A DNA stretch of 64,000 bases from Shimia sp039969785 (GTDB lineage: Bacteria; Pseudomonadota; Alphaproteobacteria; Rhodobacterales; Rhodobacteraceae), in assembly GCF_039969785.1 (NCBI RefSeq), contig NZ_JBDVNC010000018.1, positions 1-64,000 on the forward strand, in the 5' to 3' direction. Shown piece by piece: positions 41,736 to 50,316 of this stretch (within the stretch, counting starts at the first letter, position 1; each line of letters starts with the position of its first letter). A program made the position numbers and the translations under genes. Under the pieces are notes generated by a model. That model ran no database searches, was not told the origin of the DNA, and saw only the letters and a program-made list of their open reading frames with translations.

Positions 41736-42554
41736 TTATTTGGGATACAGCGACAGAAGGGGCGAGTCGGACAAGGTGTCCAACACAAAGTTTCGGTCAT
41801 CTGAGGCCAGCTTGTCATAGCTTGCCTGTTGTGCGCTGTCGCGATAATTGCGCATCTTGCGGCGTTGCCAGAACGCGCGTTTGGAGCTGATAAAGCCGCG
41901 CGCGTCTTCTTGAGCGTCTGGTGTCTTGATGGGCGAAAGCGGCTGTTTGTCGAGGATGCGCAAGGTTTCCTCTGGGGATTGCACCAGATCTTCGTAACGG
42001 ATCAGCGCGCTGTTTTCGTAATTGGCCAACAAGTCGGCATGCATCTTCATCTTCAGGACCATCAGCGCCAAAAGGCTGTCGTGATATCGAGGGGCAACAC
42101 CGTCGCGTTCTACGGTCAGCCAGGGCTGGCGCAGGAACCGCGCAAAGTCGGGAGTCTCCTGCATCAGCGAATGGAACGGATTGCGGTGCATGGATTTCAG
42201 CCAACTGGCCGGATGACGCACGATGATTAGAACAGCCGGGGCTTTTGGGGTCAGAAACTCATCCACAAAACGCTGGCTCGGAGCGGCGTGTTTCCAACCG
42301 CCATTCTGAGGCAGTTGTTCATAATGCAGATGATCCGTCATGGCCTCATGCGCAGCCTGCCCGTTTGGCAGGCGCGGAAATGGGCCCTTTGGAGCAAACG
42401 GGGTCATTTCGTGGGTGACAATCGGCAGGCTGTCAAAAAGCGACAGATCGAAATGCGTGCGCAGCAGCGATTCCAGAAAACTGGTGCCGGAATTGCGCTC
42501 TCCGAGAAGCTTGAGGCCGTTTTCGACGGAAATGTTTCGGTTCAGGCCGATCAT
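41736..42554 (-). CDS. Sulfotransferase-like P-loop protein
   Basis: A 272-residue protein. The N-terminal GLKLLGERNSGTSFLESLL is a 5'-PSB-type phosphosulfate loop, and VLIIVRHPASWLKSMHRNPF is the 3'-phosphate-binding motif of PAPS sulfotransferases. The acceptor is unknown; cell-surface glycan is a guess. ATG 42554 starts just before the P-loop; a longer reading to 42599 is possible. It lies between mdh and sucC and is separated from mdh by a terminator, so it is not part of the TCA transcript. PAPS would come from the Sat-CysC gene at 13315-15390. Confidence 0.7.
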   Translation of the reverse strand: MIGLNRNISVENGLKLLGERNSGTSFLESLLRTHFDLSLFDSLPIVTHEMTPFAPKGPFPRLPNGQAAHEAMTDHLHYEQLPQNGGWKHAAPSQRFVDEFLTPKAPAVLIIVRHPASWLKSMHRNPFHSLMQETPDFARFLRQPWLTVERDGVAPRYHDSLLALMVLKMKMHADLLANYENSALIRYEDLVQSPEETLRILDKQPLSPIKTPDAQEDARGFISSKRAFWQRRKMRNYRDSAQQASYDKLASDDRNFVLDTLSDSPLLSLYPK

Positions 42555-42628
42555 GCTGAGCTGTCTTCTTGCGGTCACTGGCGTGCGCCAACATTGCATG
42601 TTGGGGCGTCGCTGCAACCTAAAACGAA

Positions 42629-42656
42629 AAAAGCCCGCCAAAAATGGCGGGCTTTT
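42629..42656 (-). terminator. Rho-independent terminator of mdh
   Basis: A perfect 12-bp stem AAAAGCCCGCCA / TGGCGGGCTTTT with a 4-base loop; on the minus strand it is followed by CG and TTTT. It begins 17 bases after the mdh stop. Confidence 0.85.
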
Positions 42657-42672
42657 CGAAACTGTGTGAGGC

Positions 42673-43635
42673 TCAGGACAGTGAGTTGTCGATGCCTTTG
42701 CACGCGTCGACCAGACCCTGAACGGCTTTGACCGAAACGTCGAACATGTCCTGCTCTTCTTTGTTGAGCTTGATGTTGACGATTTTTTCAACACCACCCG
42801 CACCGATCACGGTAGGAACGCCGACATACATGTCTTTGACGCCCAGATCGCCATCACAATAGGCGGCACACGGCAGAACGCGCTTTTGGTCTTTGAGATA
42901 GGCTTCGGCCATTTCGATTGCCGACGCCGCAGGCGCGTAAAATGCCGAACCGGTTTTCAGCAGGCCAACGATTTCAGCACCGCCATCGCGTGTGCGCTGA
43001 ATGATCGCGTCCATTTTTTCCTGTGTGGTCCAACCCATGTCGATCAAGTCAGGTAACGGGATACCTGCAACTGTGGAATAACGCAGGGATGGCACCATGG
43101 TGTCGCCGTGGCCGCCCAGAACAAAGGCGGTTACGTCGCGCATGGACACGTTGAATTCGTCTGCAAGGAAGTGACGGAAGCGTCCGGAATCCAGAACACC
43201 AGCCATGCCGCAGACTTTGTTTGTGGGCATGCCCGAAAACTTTTGCAGCGCCCAGACCATTGCGTCCAGCGGATTGGTGATACAGATCACAAAGGCATCA
43301 GGGGCGTGCGCAGCAATGCCTTCGCCAACCGATTTCATAACTTTGAGGTTGATGCCCAGCAGATCGTCCCGGCTCATGCCTGGTTTGCGGGCCACACCGG
43401 CGGTTACGATACAAACGTCTGCACCGGCGATACCGGCATAGTCGCTTGTGCCGGACATGGTGGCATCGATTTTCTCGACGGGGCCGGATTCAGCAATGTC
43501 GAGCGCCTTGCCCTGAGGCAGTCCGTCCGCGATATCAAAAAGAACGACGTCACCGAGTTCTTTGATCGCTGCGAGGTGGGCGAGCGTGCCGCCGATGTTT
43601 CCTGCGCCGATGAGGGCAATCTTGGGTCTGGCCAT
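42673..43635 (-). CDS. mdh: Malate dehydrogenase
   Basis: A 320-residue NAD-dependent malate dehydrogenase of the LDH-like type. NAD-binding ALIGAGNIGGTLAHLAA, IVTAGVARKPGMSRDDLL, and catalytic histidine in FVLGGHGDTMVP are present. GGAGA lies 9 bases before ATG. It ends with its own terminator. Confidence 0.96.
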   Translation of the reverse strand: MARPKIALIGAGNIGGTLAHLAAIKELGDVVLFDIADGLPQGKALDIAESGPVEKIDATMSGTSDYAGIAGADVCIVTAGVARKPGMSRDDLLGINLKVMKSVGEGIAAHAPDAFVICITNPLDAMVWALQKFSGMPTNKVCGMAGVLDSGRFRHFLADEFNVSMRDVTAFVLGGHGDTMVPSLRYSTVAGIPLPDLIDMGWTTQEKMDAIIQRTRDGGAEIVGLLKTGSAFYAPAASAIEMAEAYLKDQKRVLPCAAYCDGDLGVKDMYVGVPTVIGAGGVEKIVNIKLNKEEQDMFDVSVKAVQGLVDACKGIDNSLS

Positions 43636-43823
43636 TTGACTTGTCTCCGGTCGATTGAATTATGGGGCGTGGCTTAGGGCGAAAAAGGCTGTGACGCAAG
43701 TGTTCGCAGGCGCGGCGAACGGCAGCAGGCGATCGCGGAACCGCAATCCCAGGTCGATTCCATCCTTATTTGCTTGCTTGCCGGAACGGGTTTTGCTGGA
43801 TAGAAATTGGGTGATCATAATAT

Positions 43824-44093
43824 ATGATGGAAGGCAGTAAATTTAAGAAAACAGCAGCGAAACTGTTTATGATAATGGTTTTGGCGAGAGTGACATTGGC
43901 GGCTTGCGGCAACAGAACCACCCCGGAGACGGTATAGATGGCCACAATTGGTCAGGAATGACAGACGCCCGACTAGGCGATTAAAGAGGGGCTGTTGACC
44001 GAAAAGGAATATGAAGCTCGACGCAAAGAGTTTCTCAACAAATCACAACATAATCCGGCGGGATTCCGGCCAGCGCGTCGTGACAGCCCGTGA
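43824..44093 (+). pseudogene. Decayed SHOCT-type small lipoprotein
   Basis: ATG 43824 opens a 37-codon frame with a signal and lipobox (MIMVLARVTLAAC) that stops at 43937. Downstream, in another frame, 43977-44093 encodes AIKEGLLTEKEYEARRKEFL and a short tail, the SHOCT-type short helix seen in lipoproteins. Stops and frame changes lie between. The two pieces look like one broken lipoprotein gene. The last 4 bases overlap the GTG of the TauE-type gene. Confidence 0.5.
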
Positions 44094-44833
44094 TTGATTC
44101 TTTCAGCATCCTCGCGCTGAGCGCTGCGGCGGTGGTGTTTGCTGGCGTGTCCAAAGGCGGGTTTGGATCGGGGGCTTCCTTTGCCAGCGCGTCGATGCTG
44201 GCGCTGGTGATGCCCCCCGGTCAGGCGCTGGGGCTGTTGTTGCCGTTGTTGATGTTGATCGATGTGGCGTCGTTAAAACCCTATTGGCGTAAATGGGATG
44301 TGCGCCAGACATGGATGTTATGTCTGGCGGCGGTGCCCGGGGTGAGCTTTGGCGCGCTGTTTTACACAATGGTCAATGAAGACGGTCTGCGGCTGTTGAT
44401 CGGGCTTGTGTCATTGGGGTTTGTGATCTGGCAATTGCGCCCGCGTGGTGTGGTCGGAAATATCAGGTTGCCGATGTGGGCTGGTTGTCTTGCCGGGTTT
44501 GCGGGGGGCTTTACCAGTTTTGTCAGCCATGCCGGTGGCCCGCCGGTCGCCGTTTACCTGTTGTCGCTTGGGCTGAGAAAGACCACGTATCAGGCGACAA
44601 CTGTGCTGGTGTTCTGGTGCGTGAACGTCATGAAGGCCGTACCCTATGCCTTTCTGGGGATATTCACGGTTGAAACGTTGTTGACGGATCTTGTGCTGGT
44701 TCCGTTTGCGTTTCTGGGCACGTGGCTGGGGGTAAAGGCGCATTACGCCGTGTCAGAGCGTGTGTTCTTCGCTCTGACCTATCTGTTGCTGACCGCGACC
44801 GGCTGCAAGCTGATCTGGGACGCGATGACCTGA
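44090..44833 (+). CDS. Sulfite exporter TauE/SafE family protein (TSUP)
   Basis: A 247-residue inner-membrane protein with about eight hydrophobic segments. The N-terminal repeat has GVSKGGFGSGASFASASML, and the second repeat has GFAGGFTSFVSHAGGPPVAVYL, the paired glycine-rich TSUP motif. It exports or imports a sulfonate, sulfite or organic anion; the substrate is not evident. It starts with GTG 44090. Confidence 0.85.
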   Translation: MIDSFSILALSAAAVVFAGVSKGGFGSGASFASASMLALVMPPGQALGLLLPLLMLIDVASLKPYWRKWDVRQTWMLCLAAVPGVSFGALFYTMVNEDGLRLLIGLVSLGFVIWQLRPRGVVGNIRLPMWAGCLAGFAGGFTSFVSHAGGPPVAVYLLSLGLRKTTYQATTVLVFWCVNVMKAVPYAFLGIFTVETLLTDLVLVPFAFLGTWLGVKAHYAVSERVFFALTYLLLTATGCKLIWDAMT

Positions 44834-44845
44834 GGTCAGGCGTCT

Positions 44846-45163
44846 TCAGGCGCCGTCGCCTTTGGGTGGCAATGCTTCGGCCAGTTCTTCGTAGGCCTGA
44901 CCGCTGGCGACAAGACAGGTCGCGCCATTGGGAAATGTCACCGTGATTGTCCAGCTGCCCGACGTGTCAGAGGCAAACACCTCGACCACGGCACCTTGTG
45001 CGCCAAGCCCCACCGACTGGCGGGTTTCGCCATAAGTTTCCCCAAGACGCTGAACCACAGCATCGCGCGGGCCACAGTTGCGGGCTCCTTGCGCCTCAAC
45101 CAGCTGTGCGCCCATTGCCAAAAGACCAATACCCATCGTCATCGTGACAAGATTGCGTTTCAT
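44846..45163 (-). CDS. Secreted protein of unknown function
   Basis: A 105-residue protein with a signal peptide (VTMTMGIGLLAMGAQLVEAQ). The mature part has two cysteines (GARNCGPRDAVVQRL and FPNGATCLVASGQA) and a segment GSWTITVTFPNG. No family is recognised. It converges on the TSUP gene with a 12-base gap. Confidence 0.6.
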   Translation of the reverse strand: MKRNLVTMTMGIGLLAMGAQLVEAQGARNCGPRDAVVQRLGETYGETRQSVGLGAQGAVVEVFASDTSGSWTITVTFPNGATCLVASGQAYEELAEALPPKGDGA

Positions 45164-45464
45164 TTCTTTGTCCTTTCACATCAAAAGCGGACATGCCTGT
45201 TGCATCCGGGCACATTGGCCCGAAAGTGGCGTCACCCCCGGTCATCTTATGGATCGACCCTTTTTGCCCGGTGTCCGCTTGTCTGATCGCCGGGGTTCCC
45301 ACGAGGGTTGATGTCCAAAAGCATGCGACCAGAGCTGCCAAATATGGGTTAACGGGGCGCGCGCGGGCGGTTTAGGGCACAATCTTCTGCACTGCGGCAT
45401 TTTTGGCCTTGAAGTTTTCATCAAAAAATGCCCCATTTCGCGCAACTTTATTACGGAGAGACTC
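45164..45464. other. Intergenic region upstream of the Mcl-family gene
   Basis: About 300 bases between two divergent genes. No gene or clear promoter is seen. A purine-rich Shine-Dalgarno site (ACGGAGAG) lies at the right end, before ATG 45465. Confidence 0.4.
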
Positions 45465-46319
45465 ATGGATCAGCGCGCGCGTCCTTATCGTTCGGTTCTT
45501 TACATTCCCGGTTCCCGTGACCGGGCGCTGGAAAAGGCGCGTGGCCTGCCGGTGGATGCCATCATCTTTGATCTGGAGGACGCCGTGTCCCCCGATGAAA
45601 AAGAGAACGCCCGCGCCACGTTGCACGCGGCGTTGACACAAGGTGGCTATGGCGACCGGATGCGCGTTGTGCGGATCAATGGGCTGGACACGCAATGGGG
45701 GCAGGCCGATGCAGAAGCGGCGGCCAAAATGGAGTGCGATGCGGTGCTGTTGCCCAAGGTTGAGAGCGCGGCCCAAGTTGACGCGCTGGCCGCACTGGTC
45801 GGCGACACGCCCATCTGGGCGATGATGGAAACGCCGCGCGGCATGATGAATGCGGCGGAAATTGCCGCACATCCTCAGCTGACCGGGTTCGTGATGGGCA
45901 CCAATGATCTGGCCAAGGAGCTGCAAACCCGGTTCCGCCCGGATCGTTTGCCGATGATGGCAGGGCTGGGCCTGTGCCTGCTGGCTGCCAAAGCCGAGGG
46001 GATTGTGATTGTCGATGGCGTATATAACGCGTTCAAAGATGCCGACGGGCTGAAAGTGGAATGTAATCAGGGCCGCGATATGGGCTTTGATGGCAAAACG
46101 CTGATCCATCCAGCTCAGGTGGACGTAGCCAATGTGGCTTTCGCACCATCCGAGGCTGAGATTGATCTGGCCCGCCGTCAGATCGCCGCGTTTGAAGAAA
46201 CCGAAGCAAGCGGTCAGGGCGTTGCCGTTGTCGACGGCAAGATTGTCGAAAACCTGCATGTGGTGACGGCGCGCGAAATTCTTGCAAAGGCGGATGCAAT
46301 CGCGGCGCTAGAGGGATAG
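45465..46319 (+). CDS. HpcH/HpaI-family CoA ester lyase / (S)-malyl-CoA thioesterase type (Mcl2-like)
   Basis: A 284-residue CitE-like protein. The N-terminus RSVLYIPGSRDRALEKARGL and DAIIFDLEDAVSPDEKENAR carry the Mg-binding and CoA-binding residues, KVESAAQVDAL and MMETPRGMMNAAEI the middle motifs, and GFDGKTLIHPAQVDVAN the conserved late block. The length is like malyl-CoA thioesterase (Mcl2) rather than the longer malyl-CoA/beta-methylmalyl-CoA lyase (Mcl1). In the ethylmalonyl-CoA pathway this step frees malate. Linkage to mch two genes downstream supports that role, but Mcl1 activity is not excluded. Confidence 0.8.
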   Translation: MDQRARPYRSVLYIPGSRDRALEKARGLPVDAIIFDLEDAVSPDEKENARATLHAALTQGGYGDRMRVVRINGLDTQWGQADAEAAAKMECDAVLLPKVESAAQVDALAALVGDTPIWAMMETPRGMMNAAEIAAHPQLTGFVMGTNDLAKELQTRFRPDRLPMMAGLGLCLLAAKAEGIVIVDGVYNAFKDADGLKVECNQGRDMGFDGKTLIHPAQVDVANVAFAPSEAEIDLARRQIAAFEETEASGQGVAVVDGKIVENLHVVTAREILAKADAIAALEG

Positions 46320-46353
46320 ACCAGAGGTCAGAGCCATCTGATAGGAGAGCGAG

Positions 46354-46902
46354 ATGACACTTCTGGTTATTGGGGTCGTGCTGTGGATTGCGGCACATTT
46401 CTTTAAGCGCGTCATGCCGGACGCGCGCGCCCGCATGGGTGATAAGGGCAAAGGCGTGATTGCGCTGATCCTGTTTGCGAGTATTGCGCTGATGGTGATC
46501 GGCTATCGCAGCGCAGAATATGTACATGTCTATACGACACCGTCCTGGGGCATTCATCTGAACAACCTGATTATGGTTTTTGCCGTGATCCTGATGGGGT
46601 TGGGCAATTCCAAGAGCCGCTTTAACGGCGTGACACGTCACCCGATGCTGGCTGGTGTGCGGGCATGGGCGATTGCGCATTTGCTGGTCAATGGTGATCT
46701 GGCGTCGCTGATCTTGTTTGGCGGCATGTTTGTGTGGGCGTTCGTTCAGGTCATTCTGATCAATCGCGCCGAGCCGGACTGGACCAAACCAGAACCGGGT
46801 AATCTGGCGGGTGACATCAAACTATTGGTGATCTCCGTTGTGGTGTTTGGCGTTTTCGCAGGTGTGCACATGTTGCTCGGCTATCCAGTTTTTCCGGGGT
46901 GA
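46354..46902 (+). CDS. NnrU family membrane protein
   Basis: A 182-residue protein with five hydrophobic segments (LLVIGVVLWIAAHF, GVIALILFASIALMVIGY, NLIMVFAVILMGLG, SLILFGGMFVWAFVQVI, LLVISVVVFGVFAGVHMLLG) and the conserved GVTRHPMLAGVRAWAIAHL. NnrU was first named in denitrifiers, but members like this occur without denitrification genes. It sits between the Mcl-family and mch genes, probably in one operon. The role is unknown. Confidence 0.8.
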   Translation: MTLLVIGVVLWIAAHFFKRVMPDARARMGDKGKGVIALILFASIALMVIGYRSAEYVHVYTTPSWGIHLNNLIMVFAVILMGLGNSKSRFNGVTRHPMLAGVRAWAIAHLLVNGDLASLILFGGMFVWAFVQVILINRAEPDWTKPEPGNLAGDIKLLVISVVVFGVFAGVHMLLGYPVFPG

Positions 46903-46906
46903 TATC

Positions 46907-47110
46907 ATGAAGCTGTATCGATTTCTGTCCGAAGAGGACACTTCTGCGTTCTGCCACAAGGTGACGGATGCATTGAACAAGGGGTGGGAGCTGCATGGCT
47001 CTCCGACCCAGACGTTTTGTCAGGCCACGGGTGTGATGCGGTGTGGACAGGCAGTGATCAAGGAGGTCGAGGGCACATATACCCCCGACACGAAACTAGG
47101 AGAACACTAG
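46907..47110 (+). CDS. DUF1737 domain protein
   Basis: A 67-residue protein (MKLYRFLSEEDTSAFCHKVT, DALNKGWELHGSPTQTF). DUF1737 proteins are small and uncharacterised. ATG 46907 is 4 bases after the nnrU stop, and the gene ends on the base before the mch start. This places it in the ethylmalonyl-CoA operon. Confidence 0.75.
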   Translation: MKLYRFLSEEDTSAFCHKVTDALNKGWELHGSPTQTFCQATGVMRCGQAVIKEVEGTYTPDTKLGEH

Positions 47111-48142
47111 ATGGCCAAGACCAATCCGGGCCGGTTTTTTGAAGACTATGCTGTGGGGCAGTTGATCGAACACGCTGTGCCGCGCACCGTTGGGGCAGGC
47201 GAGCGGGCGCTTTATCATGCGCTCTATCCGGCGCGTCATGCGCTGTATTCTTCGGATGCGTTTGCGCAGGCCAGCGGTCTGCCCGGATCGCCGCTGGATG
47301 ATCTGGCGGCGTTCCATGTGGTCTTTGGCAAAACGGTCCCGGATGTGTCGCTGAATGCGGTGGCCAATCTCGGCTATGCCGAAGGGCGATGGCTGAAACC
47401 GGTTTACGCGGGCGACACATTGCAGTCTGCGTCCGAGGTAATCGGTCTGAAACAGAACTCTAACGGCAAAACCGGCGTGGTTTATGTGCGCACACGCGGC
47501 TCCAACCAGCGCGGTGAAGTCGTGATGGAGTATGTGCGGTGGGTGATGGTGCGCAAACGCGACATCGACGCACCCGCGCCGGACACTGTGGTGCCTGAGC
47601 TGGCCAAAGTGATCGATCCGGCGGATCTGGTCATTCCTGAAGGGCTGAATTTCGCCAACTATGATTTTGCGGCTGCGGGTGAAGATCATCGCTGGGGCGA
47701 TTATGAGATTGGCGAGACCATTGACCATGTCGACGGCGTGACGTTGGAAGAAGCTGAACACATGATGGCGACACGGCTTTGGCAGAACACTGCCAAGGTG
47801 CATTTTGATGCCACGTTCCGCCCCGATGGGCAGCGGTTGATCTATGGCGGGCACATTATTTCCCTTGCGCGCGCGCTGAGTTTTAACGGGTTGGCCAACG
47901 CGCAGATGATCGTGGGTCTGAATGGTGGAGCCCATGCCAATCCGGCGTTCTCGGGACTGACGGTCAAGGCCTGGTCTGAGGTGTTGGACAAGGCCGAAAC
48001 GGATGTGCCTGGCGTTGGTGCGATCCGGTTGCGGCTGGTGGCAACCAAGGGTGGCGAACCGTTTGCCCTGCGTGGCGACGACGGAAAGTACCTGCCAGAC
48101 GTCTTGCTTGATCTTGACTATTGGGCGCTGATGCCACTCTGA
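47111..48142 (+). CDS. mch: Mesaconyl-CoA hydratase (MaoC family)
   Basis: A 343-residue protein with two hot-dog domains; length and sequence pattern match mesaconyl-CoA hydratase of Rhodobacter. It begins GRFFEDYAVGQLIEHAVPRT; DYEIGETIDHVDGVTLEEAE opens the second domain and GGHIISLARALSFNGL follows. It hydrates mesaconyl-C1-CoA to beta-methylmalyl-CoA, which the lyase then cleaves. It starts on the base after DUF1737. Confidence 0.9.
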   Translation: MAKTNPGRFFEDYAVGQLIEHAVPRTVGAGERALYHALYPARHALYSSDAFAQASGLPGSPLDDLAAFHVVFGKTVPDVSLNAVANLGYAEGRWLKPVYAGDTLQSASEVIGLKQNSNGKTGVVYVRTRGSNQRGEVVMEYVRWVMVRKRDIDAPAPDTVVPELAKVIDPADLVIPEGLNFANYDFAAAGEDHRWGDYEIGETIDHVDGVTLEEAEHMMATRLWQNTAKVHFDATFRPDGQRLIYGGHIISLARALSFNGLANAQMIVGLNGGAHANPAFSGLTVKAWSEVLDKAETDVPGVGAIRLRLVATKGGEPFALRGDDGKYLPDVLLDLDYWALMPL

Positions 48143-48149
48143 TTGCAGT

Positions 48150-48911
48150 ATGATTAGACATGCCGCACCCCCGCTGAGTTTTATAGCAGCCTGTGCTGTG
48201 GCGATGCCGGCACAGGCTGACCTGCGTATTGGCAAGACGTCAGACGATGTCATCGCCTATGTCGAAAGCAACCTGATCGGGATATTTTATCACGAACTGG
48301 GACATGCGCTGATCGACACGCTGAACTTGCCAATCTTCGGACAGGAAGAAGACGCCGCAGACGTGTTATCGGTTTTTTTGATCGATGCGTTCTATGATGA
48401 AGATTCGGCGGTTCAGCTGGCCTATGACACCGCGTTTGGTTTTCTGGGCGAGTCCGAATATTCCGATGAAATTGCGTTCTGGGATGTGCATGGCCCGGAT
48501 TTGCAGCGGTATTACAATCTGGTCTGCATTTTCTATGGTGCCAATGCAGACGAGCGTGACGACGTTGCGCAGGATCTGGGTTTGCCGGAGGATCGCGCCG
48601 AGTATTGTCCTGATGAATATGATCAGGCGGCTGATAGCTGGGGGGCGGCGCTGGATGAGATCACGCACAAAAGCGGCGGGCAGAGCTTTAAGCTTGGCAA
48701 GATGGATGTCTCCAGCGATGGCGCGCGTGTGACGTCGGATATTATTACGGCTGAGGTTGAGGCCCTGAATAAGGAATTTCGATTGCCGCGAAAGCTGCGG
48801 ATCAGCGTCGAAAGCTGCGGCGAGGCGAACGCTTATTATGATCCGCAAACCACAGAGATCGTGATGTGCAGCGAATTTGCCGACTGGCTGGTGGAAACGG
48901 CGCCGGACTGA
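48150..48911 (+). CDS. DUF4344 domain metallopeptidase, secreted
   Basis: A 253-residue protein with a signal peptide (SFIAACAVAMPAQA). The zinc motif HELGH lies in IGIFYHELGHALIDTLNLP, with a downstream acidic segment (EEDAADVLSVFL) that could supply the third ligand. Later cysteines (VCIFYG, EYCPDEYD, VESCGEAN, IVMCSEF) could form two disulfides. It matches the DUF4344 peptidase group; the substrate is unknown. Confidence 0.8.
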   Translation: MIRHAAPPLSFIAACAVAMPAQADLRIGKTSDDVIAYVESNLIGIFYHELGHALIDTLNLPIFGQEEDAADVLSVFLIDAFYDEDSAVQLAYDTAFGFLGESEYSDEIAFWDVHGPDLQRYYNLVCIFYGANADERDDVAQDLGLPEDRAEYCPDEYDQAADSWGAALDEITHKSGGQSFKLGKMDVSSDGARVTSDIITAEVEALNKEFRLPRKLRISVESCGEANAYYDPQTTEIVMCSEFADWLVETAPD

Positions 48912-48967
48912 CCTGAGCTACACGACAAAGTGATGCCGATGCATCGGTGCGATGGCTAGGGTTGGCC

Positions 48968-49654
48968 ATGCTGTTTCGATTGTTGATTTGTTTCCTGATG
49001 AGTGTGGGCGCGCCGGTGCGGGCCTGCGATATTGCGCTGTTGCTGGCGGTGGATGTGTCGGGCAGCGTTGATGCACGCGAATACCGGGTGCAAATGGATG
49101 GTCTTGCAGCTGGATTGCGCGATGGAGTGGTTGTCGAAGCGCTTGCACGCGGGCAGGCTGCGGTTTCGTTGATGCAATGGACGGGTGAGGGGCGTCAGGC
49201 AGTGGTGGTGCCCTGGATGCGCGTGCGCAGCATTGCCGAGGCGGAGACTATGGCCGTTGCGATTGAGCAGGCGCCGCGTCGCTGGAACCGATTTTCTACC
49301 GCGATTGGCGAGGCACTTTTGACGGCACATGATGTGATGCGTGATGCGCCGGACTGCCAGCGTTACGTCGTGGATGTGTCTGGGGATGGGCTGTCTAACG
49401 AAGGACCCGCCCCCAGACAGGGGCGTGACATGCTGCGCGCGGCGGGAATCACTGTCAACGCGATTGTGATCGAGACCGACGATTCGGACCTGACGGCCTA
49501 TTTCTGGGAAAATGTGATCACAGGCTCGGGCGCCTTTGTCGTGACCGCGAACGGATTTGAAGACTACCCGGAACGCATTCGTCAAAAGCTGGTGCGCGAG
49601 GTCACTATCCAGGTTTCAGAGCATCGAACTGGCATAACGAGCAGGAAACCTTAA
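48968..49654 (+). CDS. DUF1194 (von Willebrand factor A-like) secreted protein
   Basis: A 228-residue protein with a signal peptide (LFRLLICFLMSVGAPVRA). The metal-ion adhesion site begins ALLLAVDVSGSVDAREYR (DxSxS), and VVDVSGDGLSNEG supplies the later aspartate. DUF1194 is a VWA-like family; binding partners are unknown. ATG 48968 gives a normal signal peptide; GTG 48947 is an alternative start. Confidence 0.75.
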   Translation: MLFRLLICFLMSVGAPVRACDIALLLAVDVSGSVDAREYRVQMDGLAAGLRDGVVVEALARGQAAVSLMQWTGEGRQAVVVPWMRVRSIAEAETMAVAIEQAPRRWNRFSTAIGEALLTAHDVMRDAPDCQRYVVDVSGDGLSNEGPAPRQGRDMLRAAGITVNAIVIETDDSDLTAYFWENVITGSGAFVVTANGFEDYPERIRQKLVREVTIQVSEHRTGITSRKP

Positions 49655-49775
49655 CAAAATCAGAAGAAACCGTTGATAGCGCAAACATTCAGGCATCGAT
49701 GGGAATCACCGGTGACGTGTTTTGCACCCTCGTGGTGGGCGGAAATATTTCCAACAATAATAGTATGATTTGATA

Positions 49776-49805
49776 TGTGATCACGAATAAATTCTAGTGA
49801 TCACA
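49776..49805. promoter_or_regulatory. Paired GTGATCAC palindromes upstream of sdhC
   Basis: TGTGATCACG (49776-49785) and AGTGATCACA (49796-49805), centres 20 bp apart, about 120-145 bases upstream of sdhC. It matches the pair in front of sucC. The leader also holds ACTAACG/CGTTAGT (49859-49865, 49884-49890). Confidence 0.65.
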
Positions 49806-49922
49806 AAATTGTAGAAATCTACCCCATTGCGCCAAATAACCGCGCCTTTTAGGCTGAGACTAACGTGACACACACAAAAAATCCGTTAGTAAAGAACGCA
49901 AGGGAAACTGAAAGGATTCAGT

Positions 49923-50306
49923 ATGGCTGATGCGAAAAGGGTTGAACGCCCGCTTTCACCTCACCTGACGATCTATCGCCCACAAGTGACATCGGTCACT
50001 TCGATCCTGACACGGATCACCGGCAATGCGATGATCGTCACGGCATTTTTGATCGTTTGGTGGCTTGCCGCCGCTGCAGCGGGACCGGAATATTTCGCGT
50101 CTGTGAACGGGTTTGCGACGTCGTTTATCGGCGACCTGCTGTTCAGCCTGTCGCTGCTGGGCATTTGGTATCACTATCTGGCCGGTCTGCGGCATCTGAT
50201 TTTTGATGCCGGACGTGGACTGGATATCCCAACAGCTGAAAAGCTGGGCTGGGCCTGTATCATCGGTTCGGTCGTTCTGACCCTGCTGACCATGATTATA
50301 GTCTGA
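49923..50306 (+). CDS. sdhC: Succinate dehydrogenase cytochrome b556 subunit
   Basis: A 127-residue membrane anchor of complex II. The N-terminal SPHLTIYRPQVTSVTSILTR is the SdhC signature. The heme histidine region is GIWYHYLAGLRHLIFD, and three hydrophobic helices are present. AAAGGA lies 7 bases before ATG. Confidence 0.94.
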   Translation: MADAKRVERPLSPHLTIYRPQVTSVTSILTRITGNAMIVTAFLIVWWLAAAAAGPEYFASVNGFATSFIGDLLFSLSLLGIWYHYLAGLRHLIFDAGRGLDIPTAEKLGWACIIGSVVLTLLTMIIV

Positions 50307-50316
50307 GGAGCGAATT

